A stretch of 64,000 nt of DNA from AP-15 sp963789025 (GCA_963789025.1 CAWBIT010000008.1:434001-498000); one strand, 5' to 3'. Positions 8,520 through 17,932 are shown, counted from the stretch's first letter. Notes: generated from the sequence alone by a model not told the origin. Translations and numbers: made by a program.

Positions 8520-9143
8520 AGCGGGCGCTCGTCGCCGGTCAGAAATCGGGCGTTGTCTACGCGGTAGATCCGGATCGACAGGGTGCCATTATCTGGCAGC
8601 GTCGTCTTGGCGAGGGCGGGAAGCAGGGCGGGGTGCAGTGGGGCGCAGCCGCGGACGCACACAATGTCTATGTCGCGCTGTCCGATGTGCGGACGCGGCC
8701 AGTTCCGGACTCGACGCCCGGCGCGCAGAAATCGTCCCGCGGGCCGAAGTTTCCTGCTAAACCCGACTGTGGGCGGCGGTCTGTTCGCTCTGGCACTTGA
8801 GACCGGAGAGGTGGTCTGGCACACGCCGCATCCTGGCTGCGGCGACGCGCCGGGCTGCAGCCCGGCGCAATCGGCAGCGGTAACGGCGATCCCCGGCGTG
8901 GTCTTTTCCGGCGGCCTTGATGGCCATCTCCGCGCCTATGACGCGGCAAGCGGCCGGATCCTCTGGGACGTCGACACCAAGGGGAGCTACCAAACCGTCA
9001 ACGAGACCACGGCCTTTGGCGGCTCCCTCGATGGGCCGGGCCCGGTCGTCGTCGACGGGATGCTCTACGTTACTTCGGGATATGCGCATTTGGGGGGCGC
9101 ACCCGGTAACGTCCTCCTCGCCTTTTCGGTCGGCGGCAAATAG
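8520..9143 (+). pseudogene. PQQ-dependent polyvinyl-alcohol dehydrogenase-like beta-propeller, C-terminal remnant
   Basis: Frame 1 (8520-8690) reads RALVAGQKSGVVYAVDPDRQ, then WGAAADAHNVYVALSD. After a frameshift near 8755 a second frame gives GGLFALALETGEVVWHTPHP, GCGDAPGCSPAQSAAVTAIPG, GGLDGHLRAYDAASGRILWD and ends GAPGNVLLAFSVGGK at 9143. These are beta-propeller blades of PQQ alcohol dehydrogenases. The N-terminal blades, signal peptide and haem domain are absent. It could not make a functional enzyme. Confidence 0.75.
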
Positions 9144-9583
9144 CGACTTTCTCTAACCGCGCTCGCCGTTCTTTGGGTGCGAACCCAGCGCGGATCGCGA
9201 GCGTGTTCGTTGGAATGTCCGCTTGTGTGCAGGTTTTCGGACGCCGGCAGTGACGACCCCTCCAGGCGTTCGGGCGGCCGGCGTCTGAAAAGCGCCAAGG
9301 CACGAAATCGCGGGAAGTGGGGCACCGTCGGTGCCGCGGGCTCTATGGGGATTTAGCCGCGGCGTCAGGTTGGGCGAGGTTGGATCAAAGCGCCCGCTCT
9401 ATCGGTTTGCCTCGCAGGATGGGTATGGGTGACGGGCTGAACGAGCGCAGTGGGCGTTTCTGGACATGGTTGGCGGGGCGACTGCGGGCCGATTTATCGA
9501 CCTGCAGTAAGCGAGGGCTGTGCTGGCCGAGAGCCAGCCGGAATGGCGAGCGTCACTGGGCTGGTGGATCAGTGGCGACGGCG
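9144..9583. other. No gene seen
   Basis: About 440 bases between the dehydrogenase remnant and the IS91 transposase. Only short overlapping frames on both strands. It probably includes the terminal end of the IS91 element, whose boundary I cannot place. Confidence 0.4.
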
Positions 9584-10801
9584 TCATGAGGTGTCGATCC
9601 TGATCGCTGCCGTAGCGGGCGCCGGGTGGTGTTTGGGCTGGCAGCCGCGCGCGAAAGTCTCGATGATGATCATGCGGCCACCGCAGGAGCGACATGGACG
9701 CGGCAGCACGCGGGGTTCGCCGGCAGCTGCGGTTGCGGACGGCTCGGGCTGTTTCGCCCGGGACGGCACGGCGAGCAACTCACGCGCCCGTGCGATGTTG
9801 GCGGCGCGGTTGCCGTTGGCGAACAATCCATAGTGGCGGATGCGGTGCAAGCCCTTGGGCAGCACGTGCGTCAGAAAGCGCCGAATGAACTCGTCGGTTG
9901 GCAGTGTCATGGTCTTATAGCGATCAGGCCCCTCGATCCGGTAATCCTTCCAGGTGAACGTGACGCCGGTCTTGTCGGCTGAGATCAGCCGGTGATTGGA
10001 GATCGCGACGCGGTGGGTGTAGCGCGACAGGTAGGCGAGCACGGCCTGTGGCCCGCCGAACGGCTTCTTGGCATAGACCACCCACTCGGTCTTGCGCAGC
10101 GGCGTTAGGAAAGCAGCGAATGCTCGCGGCTCGGTGAGGGCGGTGTGGTCGCCGAAGAACGCGAGGCGTCCCGCCTGGTGGGCAGCGAGGAGCTTGCCCA
10201 GGAACAATCGCCGGAACAGGCGCGAGAGAACCCGCACCGGCAGAAAGAACGCCGGGCGGCACGACACCCAGCGCGTGTCATCAAGGGAGATGCCGCCGCC
10301 CGGGACGATCATGTGCACGTGCGGGTGATGCGTCATCGCCGATCCCCAGCTGTGGAGCACGGCTGTGATGCCGATCCTGGCGCCAAGCCGCTTGGGATCG
10401 ACGGCGATGGTCATCGTGGCTTCAGCCGCCGCCGTAAACAGCAGACCGTAGATCGCGGCTTTGTTGTGGTAGGCGATATCGGCGATCGGACCCGGCAGCG
10501 TAAAGACGAGGTGGAAGTAGCCGACGGGGAGCAATTCGGCCTCGCGCTCGGCAAGCCATTCCTTGGCGGCGGTGGCCTGACACTTGGGGCAATGCCGGTT
10601 GCGGCAGCTGTTGTAGGCAATGACAGTATCGGCGCAGTCCTCGCAGCGCGCGACATGGCCGCCGAGCGCCACCGTGCGGCAGCGCTCGATGGCCGACATC
10701 ACCTTCAGCTGGTCGAGGCTGACGTGCCCGGCATTGGCTCTGCGCCACGCCGTCCCGTGGTCGCGGAAGACATCTGCAACCTCCAACGCTGGACGGAGCA
10801 C
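9584..10801 (-). CDS. IS91-family transposase (HUH single-strand nuclease)
   Basis: 405 codons. The N-terminal zinc-binding domain shows GHVARCEDCADTVIAYNSCRNRHCPKCQ-type cysteines. The HUH motif lies in MTHHPHVHMIVPGGG, and the catalytic tyrosine region is AYLSRYTHRVAISNHRL. IS91 elements move by rolling-circle transposition without target duplication. The start lies 12 bases after the stop of the upstream recombinase gene, so the two form one operon. A CRSCGG motif near the C-terminus suggests a second zinc site. The frame is intact. Confidence 0.93.
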   Translation of the reverse strand: MLRPALEVADVFRDHGTAWRRANAGHVSLDQLKVMSAIERCRTVALGGHVARCEDCADTVIAYNSCRNRHCPKCQATAAKEWLAEREAELLPVGYFHLVFTLPGPIADIAYHNKAAIYGLLFTAAAEATMTIAVDPKRLGARIGITAVLHSWGSAMTHHPHVHMIVPGGGISLDDTRWVSCRPAFFLPVRVLSRLFRRLFLGKLLAAHQAGRLAFFGDHTALTEPRAFAAFLTPLRKTEWVVYAKKPFGGPQAVLAYLSRYTHRVAISNHRLISADKTGVTFTWKDYRIEGPDRYKTMTLPTDEFIRRFLTHVLPKGLHRIRHYGLFANGNRAANIARARELLAVPSRAKQPEPSATAAAGEPRVLPRPCRSCGGRMIIIETFARGCQPKHHPAPATAAIRIDTS

Positions 10802-10813
10802 CGCGGCAGGCGG

Positions 10814-11734
10814 CTACGCCGGCGGCGGGTCTTTCCGGCTCTTCCTAGGCTTTTTGCGAGGCTGCGACAGCAGGTCGAGCGGGCTCTCGACGCCGGCGAT
10901 CATGCCGGTGGCGACACGCGTGTAACGCGCCGTTGTCTCCAATTTGTCGTGACCCAGCAGTGCCTGGATAATTCTAATATCGGTGCCACGCTCGAGCAGG
11001 TGGGTCGCGAAGATGTGGCGCAACGCGTGCAGCGTCACGGCCTTCTTGATCCCGGCCGCCTCGGCCGCCTCGTGAAACAGGCGGCTCAACTGGCGGGTGG
11101 TCATCGGCTTGCCGCGCTTGTTGCCAGGAAACAGCCAGCGTTCGGCCACGGGGGCTCCGGCGTCGTAACGAGATGGGCGCGCCTTCCACCATTGGCGCAA
11201 CCGACCGAGCGTCTCCGGCGACAGCATGACATTGCGGTCCTTACGGCCTTTGGACTGCTCGACCCGAATGATCTTTTGCGCGCTGTCGATATGCTTGACC
11301 TTGAGCCTGACCACCTCGCTGGCGCGCAGGCCGCAGCCGTAGCCGAGACTGAGCAAGGTGCGGACCTTGAGGTTGCTGGCGACGGCCAGCAGGCGCCGCG
11401 TCTCGTCCGGGCTCATCACTAGCGGTATCTTTTGCGGCTCACGGATGTGATAGATCTCAGCGGCAAGATCCAGTCGCCGCAGTGTCACGCGAAACAAAAA
11501 CCGCACCCCGGTCATGATGCGGTTGCGATTGCAGATGCTCACACCGGTCTCGGCCAGGTGCAACTGGAAGCGCCGGATATCCTCAGTCGTCGCCGTGTCA
11601 GGGGAGCGGTTGAGAAACACAGCAAACCGCTTGCAGCTGTGAATGTGGCCCCTCTGCGTGCCAGCGCAGAGCTTCCGTGCGTTCATGTCCTCGATCATGC
11701 GATGACGCAGCGGGGTGACGGCATCCGTATTCAT
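10814..11734 (-). CDS. Tyrosine recombinase of the IS91-type element
   Basis: 306 codons. An N-terminal SAM-like core-binding domain (residues about 1-90) is followed by the catalytic domain: Arg in GYGCGLRASEVVRLKVKHID, Lys in SKGRKDR, HALRHIFATHLLERG with His and Arg, GHDKLETTARYTRV with the second His and the nucleophilic Tyr. A basic tail (RKKPRKSRKDPPPA) ends the protein. Several IS91-like elements carry such a XerC/D-like partner upstream of the transposase, as here. Confidence 0.92.
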   Translation of the reverse strand: MNTDAVTPLRHRMIEDMNARKLCAGTQRGHIHSCKRFAVFLNRSPDTATTEDIRRFQLHLAETGVSICNRNRIMTGVRFLFRVTLRRLDLAAEIYHIREPQKIPLVMSPDETRRLLAVASNLKVRTLLSLGYGCGLRASEVVRLKVKHIDSAQKIIRVEQSKGRKDRNVMLSPETLGRLRQWWKARPSRYDAGAPVAERWLFPGNKRGKPMTTRQLSRLFHEAAEAAGIKKAVTLHALRHIFATHLLERGTDIRIIQALLGHDKLETTARYTRVATGMIAGVESPLDLLSQPRKKPRKSRKDPPPA

Positions 11735-11742
11735 GGAAAACT

Positions 11743-11786
11743 CCTGTCTTGGATGAGGTTGACGACACCTCGATCCTCAAGACAGG
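11743..11786. repeat. Imperfect inverted repeat at the upstream side of the IS91 unit
   Basis: CCTGTCTTGGATGAGG at 11743 pairs with CCTCAAGACAGG ending at 11786. It lies 8 bases upstream of the recombinase start codon. It may be the element's terminal hairpin (origin end) or an operator for the two-gene operon. Confidence 0.5.
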
Positions 11787-12104
11787 ACGCCTCGCCCGCT
11801 ATCGACGATCTGTATCCTGCTTAGCGGGCCCGCAGATAAGCCGCTTCAGCTGACTATCGCGCAGCGATTTAGTGCTCTGGCACATCGGCTGCGCTGGCCA
11901 CTGGCCAGCCGGTCCGCTTACTGGGATGGTGCGGCCTTTCTCTAGTGTCCCGAGTATCTCAGCCGTTCAGTCCCCCGATCGAAATAGCGCAATCGGGCAT
12001 GTGGCCCGATTCCGTTCTGTTCGGGAAGTGCCGCCGCCTCTGCCGATTGGGGCTGATCGCGGATCGGCCCGCTCGTGATTTGTCGACGTCACGATCACCC
12101 GCCG

Positions 12105-12380
12105 CTAAGGAGAATGTTCGCCCGACGGCAGCTCCCGTAACTGTCGATACAATCGTAGCGCGAAGAGTAGAGCGACCGTGCCAACAAGAACCCAAATAAG
12201 AGGCAAGGGTGCGATCGCAGTCGCGGCCCAGGCGATGACCGAAAACAAGCTTAAGGTGACGGCGATCGAGATAAGACCAGCGAAGAAGCGGTGATCGGCC
12301 CGCCGCCACCCTTGTACCCAGAGAGCGGCGGTTGCCGCGACGAGCCCCACACCGCTTGCCAACATCAGCAGGCTGGGCAC
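12105..12380 (-). CDS. Small membrane protein of unknown function
   Basis: 91 codons from a GTG at 12380 with AGGAGG eight bases upstream. Three hydrophobic segments: residues 2-22 (PSLLMLASGVGLVAATAALW), about 32-56 and about 58-76, then a charged C-terminal tail (RLYRQLRELPSGEHSP). No known domain. It lies 47 bases downstream of the HpnM-like gene in the same direction and is probably co-transcribed with it. Confidence 0.65.
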   Translation of the reverse strand: MPSLLMLASGVGLVAATAALWVQGWRRADHRFFAGLISIAVTLSLFSVIAWAATAIAPLPLIWVLVGTVALLFALRLYRQLRELPSGEHSP

Positions 12381-12427
12381 CTGTAGCCTCCTGTCTCTGA
12401 TGGCACGGCCGAAGCCCGGGAGAGCAG

Positions 12428-13075
12428 CTACGAAGCCTTTGCCGTAGTTGCGGTCAGGATGTCCGCCTTGCGGTTGAGCGCGGCGATCAGGCCGTCGATG
12501 CCTTGGCTCTTTAGGATCGCGCCAAATTCGGAACGGCGGGTCGCCACCTCGCTGATCGCGCCGTCTAGATAGATGTCGGAGATCAGCCAGCTGTCGCCGT
12601 CGCGGCGCATCATGTAGTCGACATTGACCGGCTCGCCGTTGGCCTTGACGATCTGGCTGCGCACCATAATGCCAGCCACCGCGGGCTGCTCGCCGATCAC
12701 CTGCAGCTTCTGTCCATCGTAGCTGTCAAAGCGGTCGGCATAGATCGCCGAGATATAGCGTCCGAAGCTCTCCGTCACCTGCTGCCGTTGCGCACCGGTC
12801 AGAGTGGCCCAGGACGGGCCGACCGACAACCGGGCCATCGACTGGATGTCGAAAGTCCTGCGAATGACCGGCTCCAGCTGCGTAAAGCGCCCGCTCTGCC
12901 CCAGGGTGCGGCCATTCTTCATCGTGCTGAGCAGCGCCTGGTAGAGGCCCTGCACGGTGTCGCCGCCGCTCACCGGCGCGGCATGGACCGGGTAGGAAAG
13001 CATGGCGAGGCCGATCCCGGCGCCGAGAGCCGCGGCTTTCCATACCAGTATCTTCGAGAGTGTTGCCTTGCCCAT
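12428..13075 (-). CDS. hpnM: HpnM/MlaC-family periplasmic lipid-binding protein
   Basis: 215 codons. Signal peptide to about residue 32 (hydrophobic LGAGIGLAMLSYPVHAA). The mature protein shows the Ttg2D/MlaC fold pattern: LSTMKNGRTLGQSGRFTQLEPVIRRTFDI, the MARLSVGPSWATLTGAQRQQ block and YADRFDSYDGQKLQVIGEQP, then VDYMMRRDGDSWLISDIYLD. MlaC relatives shuttle phospholipids; the HpnM subgroup is tied to hopanoid loci. No other hopanoid genes are in the window, so the symbol is family-level. A damaged paralogue lies at 47964-48637. Confidence 0.8.
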   Translation of the reverse strand: MGKATLSKILVWKAAALGAGIGLAMLSYPVHAAPVSGGDTVQGLYQALLSTMKNGRTLGQSGRFTQLEPVIRRTFDIQSMARLSVGPSWATLTGAQRQQVTESFGRYISAIYADRFDSYDGQKLQVIGEQPAVAGIMVRSQIVKANGEPVNVDYMMRRDGDSWLISDIYLDGAISEVATRRSEFGAILKSQGIDGLIAALNRKADILTATTAKAS

Positions 13076-13481
13076 ATCCAGGCCCTTTAGTAGAACGTTG
13101 GATAGACGTTAACAGGGCCCTCCAGACCGTGCCATTGCACCTGCGGATGCATGGATGCCGCCTCAGAATCATTCGTATTAGACTTTAGTTTAGGGGAGCT
13201 CTAAGGAGGCGTCCGGCACAGCCGCGACGATGGGCCCGGAAATCTTACGGGGAACACCTTTATCGGCCCGGAATTAATCGCCAAACGCTTTGGGCTGATT
13301 GGTGAAGGGTAGCACGACAATTAACAGGCGCGGCGCCTGGGCAGAGATCGAGCGCTGACCGACACTAATGAGATACCCGCGGGGAGAGCGGGTGAGGCGA
13401 TTGACGGAACCCGTAGTGGCGACGACCATGCGACCACTGCCGCGGCCCGCTGTCGGTTAGAACTTCGGGGAGGATGAGACG
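13076..13481. other. Intergenic region, no gene seen
   Basis: About 400 bases between two divergent genes. An AT-rich patch near 13165-13195 (ATTCGTATTAGACTTTAG) could hold the hpnM promoter. The small minus-strand frames here lack start signals. Confidence 0.4.
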
Positions 13482-13925
13482 GTGAGACTCGCCATTTGGT
13501 CGACAACCACGCCACGCGAAAATTCGAGCCATCCAGAAATGTTTCGGCGCCAACTCGAGGAGGTCGAGCTCGCCGAACGCATCGGGATCGATCAAATTTG
13601 GTTCTTCGAGCATCATCTTCAGCCGACGGCGCCCGTGCCGTCGCCCAATTTGCTGATTGCCGCCGCGTCGCGGACCACTTGCCGTATCCGCTTCAGCAGT
13701 ATGGTCAACATCCTGCCGTTCCGGCACCCGCTGCTCGTGGCAGAGGAGGCAGCGATGCTCGACAACCTGACCGATGGGCGCCTCGACATGGGCCTCGGCC
13801 GCGGCCTGCGTCCTCCCGAGTTCGAGGCTTTCGGTGTCGACCAGCAGCAGTCACGCGAGATGTTCCTTGAATCCTTCGAGATCATCCGCCGAGTTTGGGC
13901 CGACGAGAAATTCGTCCATCGGGGT
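13482..13925 (+). pseudogene. LLM-class flavin oxidoreductase, N-terminal fragment
   Basis: GTG at 13482 follows GGGGAGG; the ATG at 13474 terminates at once. The first 145 residues are a good luciferase-like monooxygenase N-terminus: MRLAIWSTTTPRENSSHPEM, LAERIGIDQIWFFEHH, FSSMVNILPFRHPLLVAEEA and LTDGRLDMGLGRGLRPPEF. After WADEKFVHRG the reading frame continues for about 20 codons as antisense of the neighbouring membrane-protein gene. The flavin-binding C-terminal two thirds are missing. A C-terminal LLM piece lies inverted at 14236-14372. Confidence 0.8.
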
Positions 13926-14184
13926 CATCGAAGGCGAAGGTTCCCTGTTTCAAGGCCGCTTGGTTCATCAGAACAAAGAGCAGGTTGACCGCCGCCATCG
14001 CGACGAGCTCGGTTGCCCGGATACGCCCGAAGCCAAGAAGCCATATGACTACCATCGTCATCAACTTTGCGGGATTGCCCGGAACCCAACCGAGTGTCGC
14101 AACTGTCGCAAGCACCTGAAAGAGTAGGCGCAGACGCATCCGGGACACAGCGAATGCAGAAACAACGTCGTCAAAGCTGATCAT
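13922..14184 (-). pseudogene. Membrane protein, C-terminally truncated
   Basis: ATG 14184 with GAGGGG immediately upstream. About 85 residues precede the junction, with two to three hydrophobic helices (LLFQVLATVATLGWVPG, KLMTMVVIWLLGFG, TELVAMAAVNLLFVLM). The family is unknown to me. The frame runs through the breakpoint near 13925 into antisense of the LLM fragment (GRISRRPKLGG). Both genes lost their 3' ends at the same point, which marks a deletion or inversion joint. Confidence 0.6.
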
Positions 14185-14235
14185 ACCCCTCAGTCACTCT
14201 TCGACTCGAGTAGGCCTATGAGGTTGTATGACAAC

Positions 14236-14372
14236 TCATCCGACCCTAGCCATCACCCGCGGCCAAACCTCCGAAGCAAATGTTACGATCGTCTCCTCGA
14301 CCGTACCGCCCTCTGGCGCGAACGGCCTGATGATGATTCCGTCGATGCCGGCCCGAGAGAGCGCCAGGATTA
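14236..14372 (-). pseudogene. LLM-class flavin oxidoreductase, C-terminal fragment (inverted)
   Basis: The minus strand reads LALSRAGIDGIIIRPFAPEG, GTVEETIVTFASEVWPRVMA and a stop at 14236-14238, the usual C-terminus of LLM monooxygenases. It is on the opposite strand from the N-terminal fragment at 13482 and abuts the 3' end of the phosphoesterase gene. It may be the other half of the same gene after an inversion, or of a second copy. Confidence 0.65.
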
Positions 14373-16313
14373 GTCGTGATTGTGATGGTCGTGATCAAAC
14401 TCGAACATCACGAACAAATCGCTGATCGCCGGGCCGTTCACCGGCACATAGGGATCATCTTCGTCCGCAATCGGATTGGGAAGATTGTCGCGGCTGCGAG
14501 CGCTCAGCGGCGCCAGGTGCCAGTTGCGCTCGATAAATTTCAGGATCGAGACGTGGTCGGCATAGCTGTGCGCGACATGTCCTCCCTTCGAGTAGGGCGA
14601 CACCACCACCAGCGGCACGCGCGGCCCGTCGCCGAAGAAATCGATCGGCTGGATAAAGCCGCTGTCGTAATACCCGCCTCCCTCATCGAAAGTAATAAAC
14701 AGAGCCGTCTGTGCTTCGAGCCCAGGATTGGCCGCGAGTGAATCCAGGATTTTTTGCAGCATGCCTTCGAAGAGATCGAGCTTGGAGGTTGCGGAACTGC
14801 CGTCGATCAATCCGTCCGGCTTGACGAATGACACGGCCGGCAGCCTGCCGCTCGCGACTGCCGTGAAGAAATCCGTGGCGTCCTTTATGTGCTCCGAGCG
14901 CTGCGTCGGGTTCCCCATGATCGACGACGCGTAGGCCTCGAAGTTGCAGATTTTGCAGTAGGCTTGGCCGATCAGGACGTCTAACGCATTCATCCGATTG
15001 GCGGCGGCGTTGTAGGCGCCCGCGTAGTACCCCCAGGAGATGCCTTGCTCGTTGAGGGCATCGCCGATCGTTCGGACAGTGCTCGGCGGGATCGAAGTCC
15101 CGTTCGCGATACCTGCCGTATCGAGCTGACCATTCGGTAGGAAACCCGGGTTCGTATTGTTCAGCACGTAATAGTGACCGCTGTCGCAATTTGCTTTCAC
15201 CTCATCGCCCAGGGAGTCCAGATAATGCACAATTGGCAACACCCCCGGAGAACCCACTGGATCCGAACAATTGCTGAAACGTCCGTCTGCAGTGTATTGG
15301 TTGTTGGTGCCGGGCATCGGGTTGGGATTGGCGATTTGCGCGGCGGGCGGCACGGTCGGGTTGCCATTACCGTCACTCCAGAAGACGTCGTCGCCGGTGC
15401 CGAGGAAGACGTGCTGAAGGCCAGTACCGCCCATTGCCGGCTGGTGATAGTTGTCGCTGATCGTGTACTGGTCAGCCAGCTTCTTCAAGATCGGGGCGTC
15501 CCCGTGCTGCACGTTGTAGAACGCCATCGAATTGCCGCCACCCCTGTCCGCCATCGGGCCGGCATAAGTGGTGACGACAAAGGGGTAGAGGTCGTTGAGG
15601 CAGCCGGCCGGGTTGTCTTCCGTGGCGTGGCGGATGCTGCAGTCCGACTGCTGCCACATTTGATAGAACCGGTGCGTGGTGTCCCCGACATAGGAATCGT
15701 AAGGAAGGTTGGGACCGGTCAGCTGGAAAGGCCCGTTCGGCAGAGCCGAGCCGTTGACGATGCGCGGATCGGGCCCGGTCGTGCCGGCGGCACCGGTGGC
15801 TCCCGTTGTGAGCAAGAACAGGTCGCCCGGTTCCAAGGACGGCTCGATTACCGCCAGCAGGTCCTCGGGAAGGGTGAAGGGCGGCGAAGTCGGGCTCGGC
15901 TTGTTCGGCGCCCCGTTCAGGGTTGGTGCCGGCAGGGTCGTGTAGCGGGTCTTGTTCTTCGTGGCGAAAGAGATGAAATAGCTGGTTTGGCCCGAGGTCG
16001 TGAACTGCTGTGCTTTGGCGAAATGCGGCCCCGGAGAGCCGTCAGGGCGGACGATGCCTTTGGCCAGAAGGTTCGAAATCGAATCCCCGCTCGGCGGAAC
16101 GTAGGTGCCATAGAGGTGATCGAAGCTCTGGTTCTCGCCGATAACGACGATGACGTGCTTGATCGGGCTGACTGTCGTCGGACGATCCGTTGCGTCACTC
16201 GGATTGGCGCTGGAAGCGGATCCGGCAATCCCCATGCCGAGCAAGGCAATGGCAACTGCGACAAAGGCGCTACGATACCACCGCGCTTGGCGGTTGACTA
16301 CAGTCGCTGGCAT
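14370..16313 (-). CDS. Secreted phosphoesterase (phospholipase C/acid phosphatase AcpA family)
   Basis: 647 codons from ATG 16313, with GGGGAGGG just upstream; the longer frame to 16418 lacks a start signal. Signal peptide residues about 1-37 (FVAVAIALLGMGIAGSASS). Metal-site motifs of the PF04185 family follow in order: IKHVIVVIGENQSFDHLYGT near residue 55, QPAMGGTGLQHVFLGTGDD mid-protein, then LFITFDEGGGYYD and SYADHVSILKFIERNW. These enzymes hydrolyse phosphomonoesters or phospholipid head groups outside the cell. The C-terminus ends in a His/Asp-rich tail (FEFDHDHHNHD) that could bind metal. A 39-codon ORF lies 24 bases upstream. Confidence 0.9.
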   Translation of the reverse strand: MPATVVNRQARWYRSAFVAVAIALLGMGIAGSASSANPSDATDRPTTVSPIKHVIVVIGENQSFDHLYGTYVPPSGDSISNLLAKGIVRPDGSPGPHFAKAQQFTTSGQTSYFISFATKNKTRYTTLPAPTLNGAPNKPSPTSPPFTLPEDLLAVIEPSLEPGDLFLLTTGATGAAGTTGPDPRIVNGSALPNGPFQLTGPNLPYDSYVGDTTHRFYQMWQQSDCSIRHATEDNPAGCLNDLYPFVVTTYAGPMADRGGGNSMAFYNVQHGDAPILKKLADQYTISDNYHQPAMGGTGLQHVFLGTGDDVFWSDGNGNPTVPPAAQIANPNPMPGTNNQYTADGRFSNCSDPVGSPGVLPIVHYLDSLGDEVKANCDSGHYYVLNNTNPGFLPNGQLDTAGIANGTSIPPSTVRTIGDALNEQGISWGYYAGAYNAAANRMNALDVLIGQAYCKICNFEAYASSIMGNPTQRSEHIKDATDFFTAVASGRLPAVSFVKPDGLIDGSSATSKLDLFEGMLQKILDSLAANPGLEAQTALFITFDEGGGYYDSGFIQPIDFFGDGPRVPLVVVSPYSKGGHVAHSYADHVSILKFIERNWHLAPLSARSRDNLPNPIADEDDPYVPVNGPAISDLFVMFEFDHDHHNHD

Positions 16314-16336
16314 GGTTCCCTCCCCTTCGTTTTGAT

Positions 16337-16456
16337 TCAGCCGATATTCCCCGCATTTCCGGGTGGTTGCGAGGCAAGGATCGTCTCTTTGGGCGTCTCG
16401 GGCAACGGCAAATCGCACTCTGTGTGGAGGTAAGAGGCCAAAGCCGTCGGCTTCAT
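16337..16456 (-). CDS. Possible 39-residue leader ORF upstream of the phosphoesterase
   Basis: ATG 16456 is preceded by GAGGGAGGCG, a strong ribosome-binding site. The product reads MKPTALASYLHTECDLPLPE, then ends in PPGNAGNIG. It sits 23 bases before the phosphoesterase start on the same strand. No family is known; it may be a leader peptide or a chance frame. Confidence 0.35.
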   Translation of the reverse strand: MKPTALASYLHTECDLPLPETPKETILASQPPGNAGNIG

Positions 16457-16634
16457 AGTCTCGCCTCCCTCTGATTCGTGCACGGGTTCGACGATAGCGA
16501 AGATCGCCGATGAAGACGGATTCCTGAACGAAGCTTCAGTCGCGGAAACACCTCCTCTATCAGGAGACGAAATACCTACGAAAGTCATAGCGCGCCCAAC
16601 GCGCCTCTGATGTCTCTGTGGGAAAGATGTTGGC

Positions 16635-17849
16635 TCAGCTCCCGCTCGGACCTGCTGCGCGCAGAAGCCCGTTTCGCAGGGCCCAGTCGATCATTGCGGC
16701 CGCCTCAGCCGCCGTAAATCCTCTGCGGCCCAGTGTCTGTATCAGACCGCTCGTCCGCTGAACGCTATCGCATTGCGCCTTTAATTCTAAGACGTCGAAA
16801 CGGCCCAGCCAACGGACCGGAGTGCCGGCTTGCGTCAGCGCGACGTCGGCAACATCGATACCATCCTCAAGCCCGAGTGGAGTGCGCGCTTCGTTCCCCG
16901 ACCAAACGACGTGCGAGGGCACTGGCTGCGGCTGCGGCGCTTGCTTCTGGTCTCCGGATATAAAAGCCAGATGCCGCCGTTTTTCAGCAGCCACATAATC
17001 TGCATAGTAGGCCGCCGCGTGCTGCCAGCGCGTCGGGTAATCGCGCCATGTCTGCAATACCGCTGACGCAGCAAAGGCGGAGCCGAGCGCAAAGGACAAA
17101 CCCCGGCCGCCGATTGGGTCATGGCTGAATGCCGCGTCGCCGATTGCGAGCACTCGACCCCGCAGCGGTGTGGCTGCCGACTGCGGAAAGGCGGGGCGGC
17201 GGCCGAGATATATCAGCAGCCCATCTTGCGCCAAGCCGAATGCTGGCCGGATGGCGCGCTCTATCTCTAACCGAGGCAGCCCGCCATCGTGGATCACGGC
17301 GATCGTTGTTCCGGCCTCGTCTGCGGCAGCATAACCCCAGGCCTCGCTCAAGCCGACGACGAGCGCGGTGAAGCGGCTGGCCGACCCCGGGGCGGAGAAC
17401 ACGTCAGCCACGCTGCGGCCATACCGTTCGACCGGGTGTGACCACGCGGCTCGCCGGCCAGTCGCATCAATTGACGCGAAGGCGCCCGCATCCGGTTCGG
17501 GCAGCTGGCGAAGGGTGCGGATCTCCGCCCCGCGGGATGCAGCCTGGGCAATCACGGCGCGGCGGAGCGCGAGGCGGTCGACGTGCAGCGCGCGGCCCTC
17601 GCGAAACTCCGGTACACCCCCGTCTAGGCAACGCAGCATGCCGACGCCGTATCCCGGCCGGATTGTTGTGAGTGCCTCGTTGAGCCGCAGTTCGGAGAGC
17701 AGGTGGCGGGCGCTTGACGGAATGATCTCGACGCCGCCAATATCGGGGCGCGGCACGTCGAGCAGAATGACATCGAGGCCGAGTTGCAGTGAGCGGAGCG
17801 CCATGACCCCGCCGGCGAAACCGCAGCCCGCAATGACAATTCTAGGCAT
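16635..17849 (-). CDS. FAD-dependent monooxygenase of the LodB/QhpG/tryptophan-halogenase-like type
   Basis: 404 codons. The N-terminal dinucleotide fold reads MPRIVIAGCGFAGGVMALRS, and the late FAD motif is VLAIGDAAFSHDPIGGRGLS. This two-motif pattern is shared by flavin hydroxylases. It includes LodB and QhpG, which hydroxylate a Trp in partner proteins to build the CTQ cofactor, though sequence alone cannot separate these from halogenases. The lysine-containing halogenase motif WxWxIP is not seen. It is divergent from the three-gene operon starting at 17933, with only 83 bases between, so a shared control region is likely. The neighbouring radical-SAM gene makes a maturase role plausible. 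Confidence 0.7.
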   Translation of the reverse strand: MPRIVIAGCGFAGGVMALRSLQLGLDVILLDVPRPDIGGVEIIPSSARHLLSELRLNEALTTIRPGYGVGMLRCLDGGVPEFREGRALHVDRLALRRAVIAQAASRGAEIRTLRQLPEPDAGAFASIDATGRRAAWSHPVERYGRSVADVFSAPGSASRFTALVVGLSEAWGYAAADEAGTTIAVIHDGGLPRLEIERAIRPAFGLAQDGLLIYLGRRPAFPQSAATPLRGRVLAIGDAAFSHDPIGGRGLSFALGSAFAASAVLQTWRDYPTRWQHAAAYYADYVAAEKRRHLAFISGDQKQAPQPQPVPSHVVWSGNEARTPLGLEDGIDVADVALTQAGTPVRWLGRFDVLELKAQCDSVQRTSGLIQTLGRRGFTAAEAAAMIDWALRNGLLRAAGPSGS

Positions 17850-17932
17850 GCAGGATCTTGTTGAATGGCTCCTGCCATTAACCGTATTCTGTTTTCACCG
17901 ACCCAACCATAAAAAAACTGGGAGACCCACGC

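Noticed and set aside
10145..11422. 425-codon plus-strand open frame
   Set aside because: It is antisense to the IS91 transposase and recombinase genes, which have clear catalytic motifs; the translation is Arg/Gly/Ala-rich and has no domain.
15174..16433. 419-codon plus-strand open frame
   Set aside because: Antisense of the secreted phosphoesterase; no start signal and no recognisable motifs.
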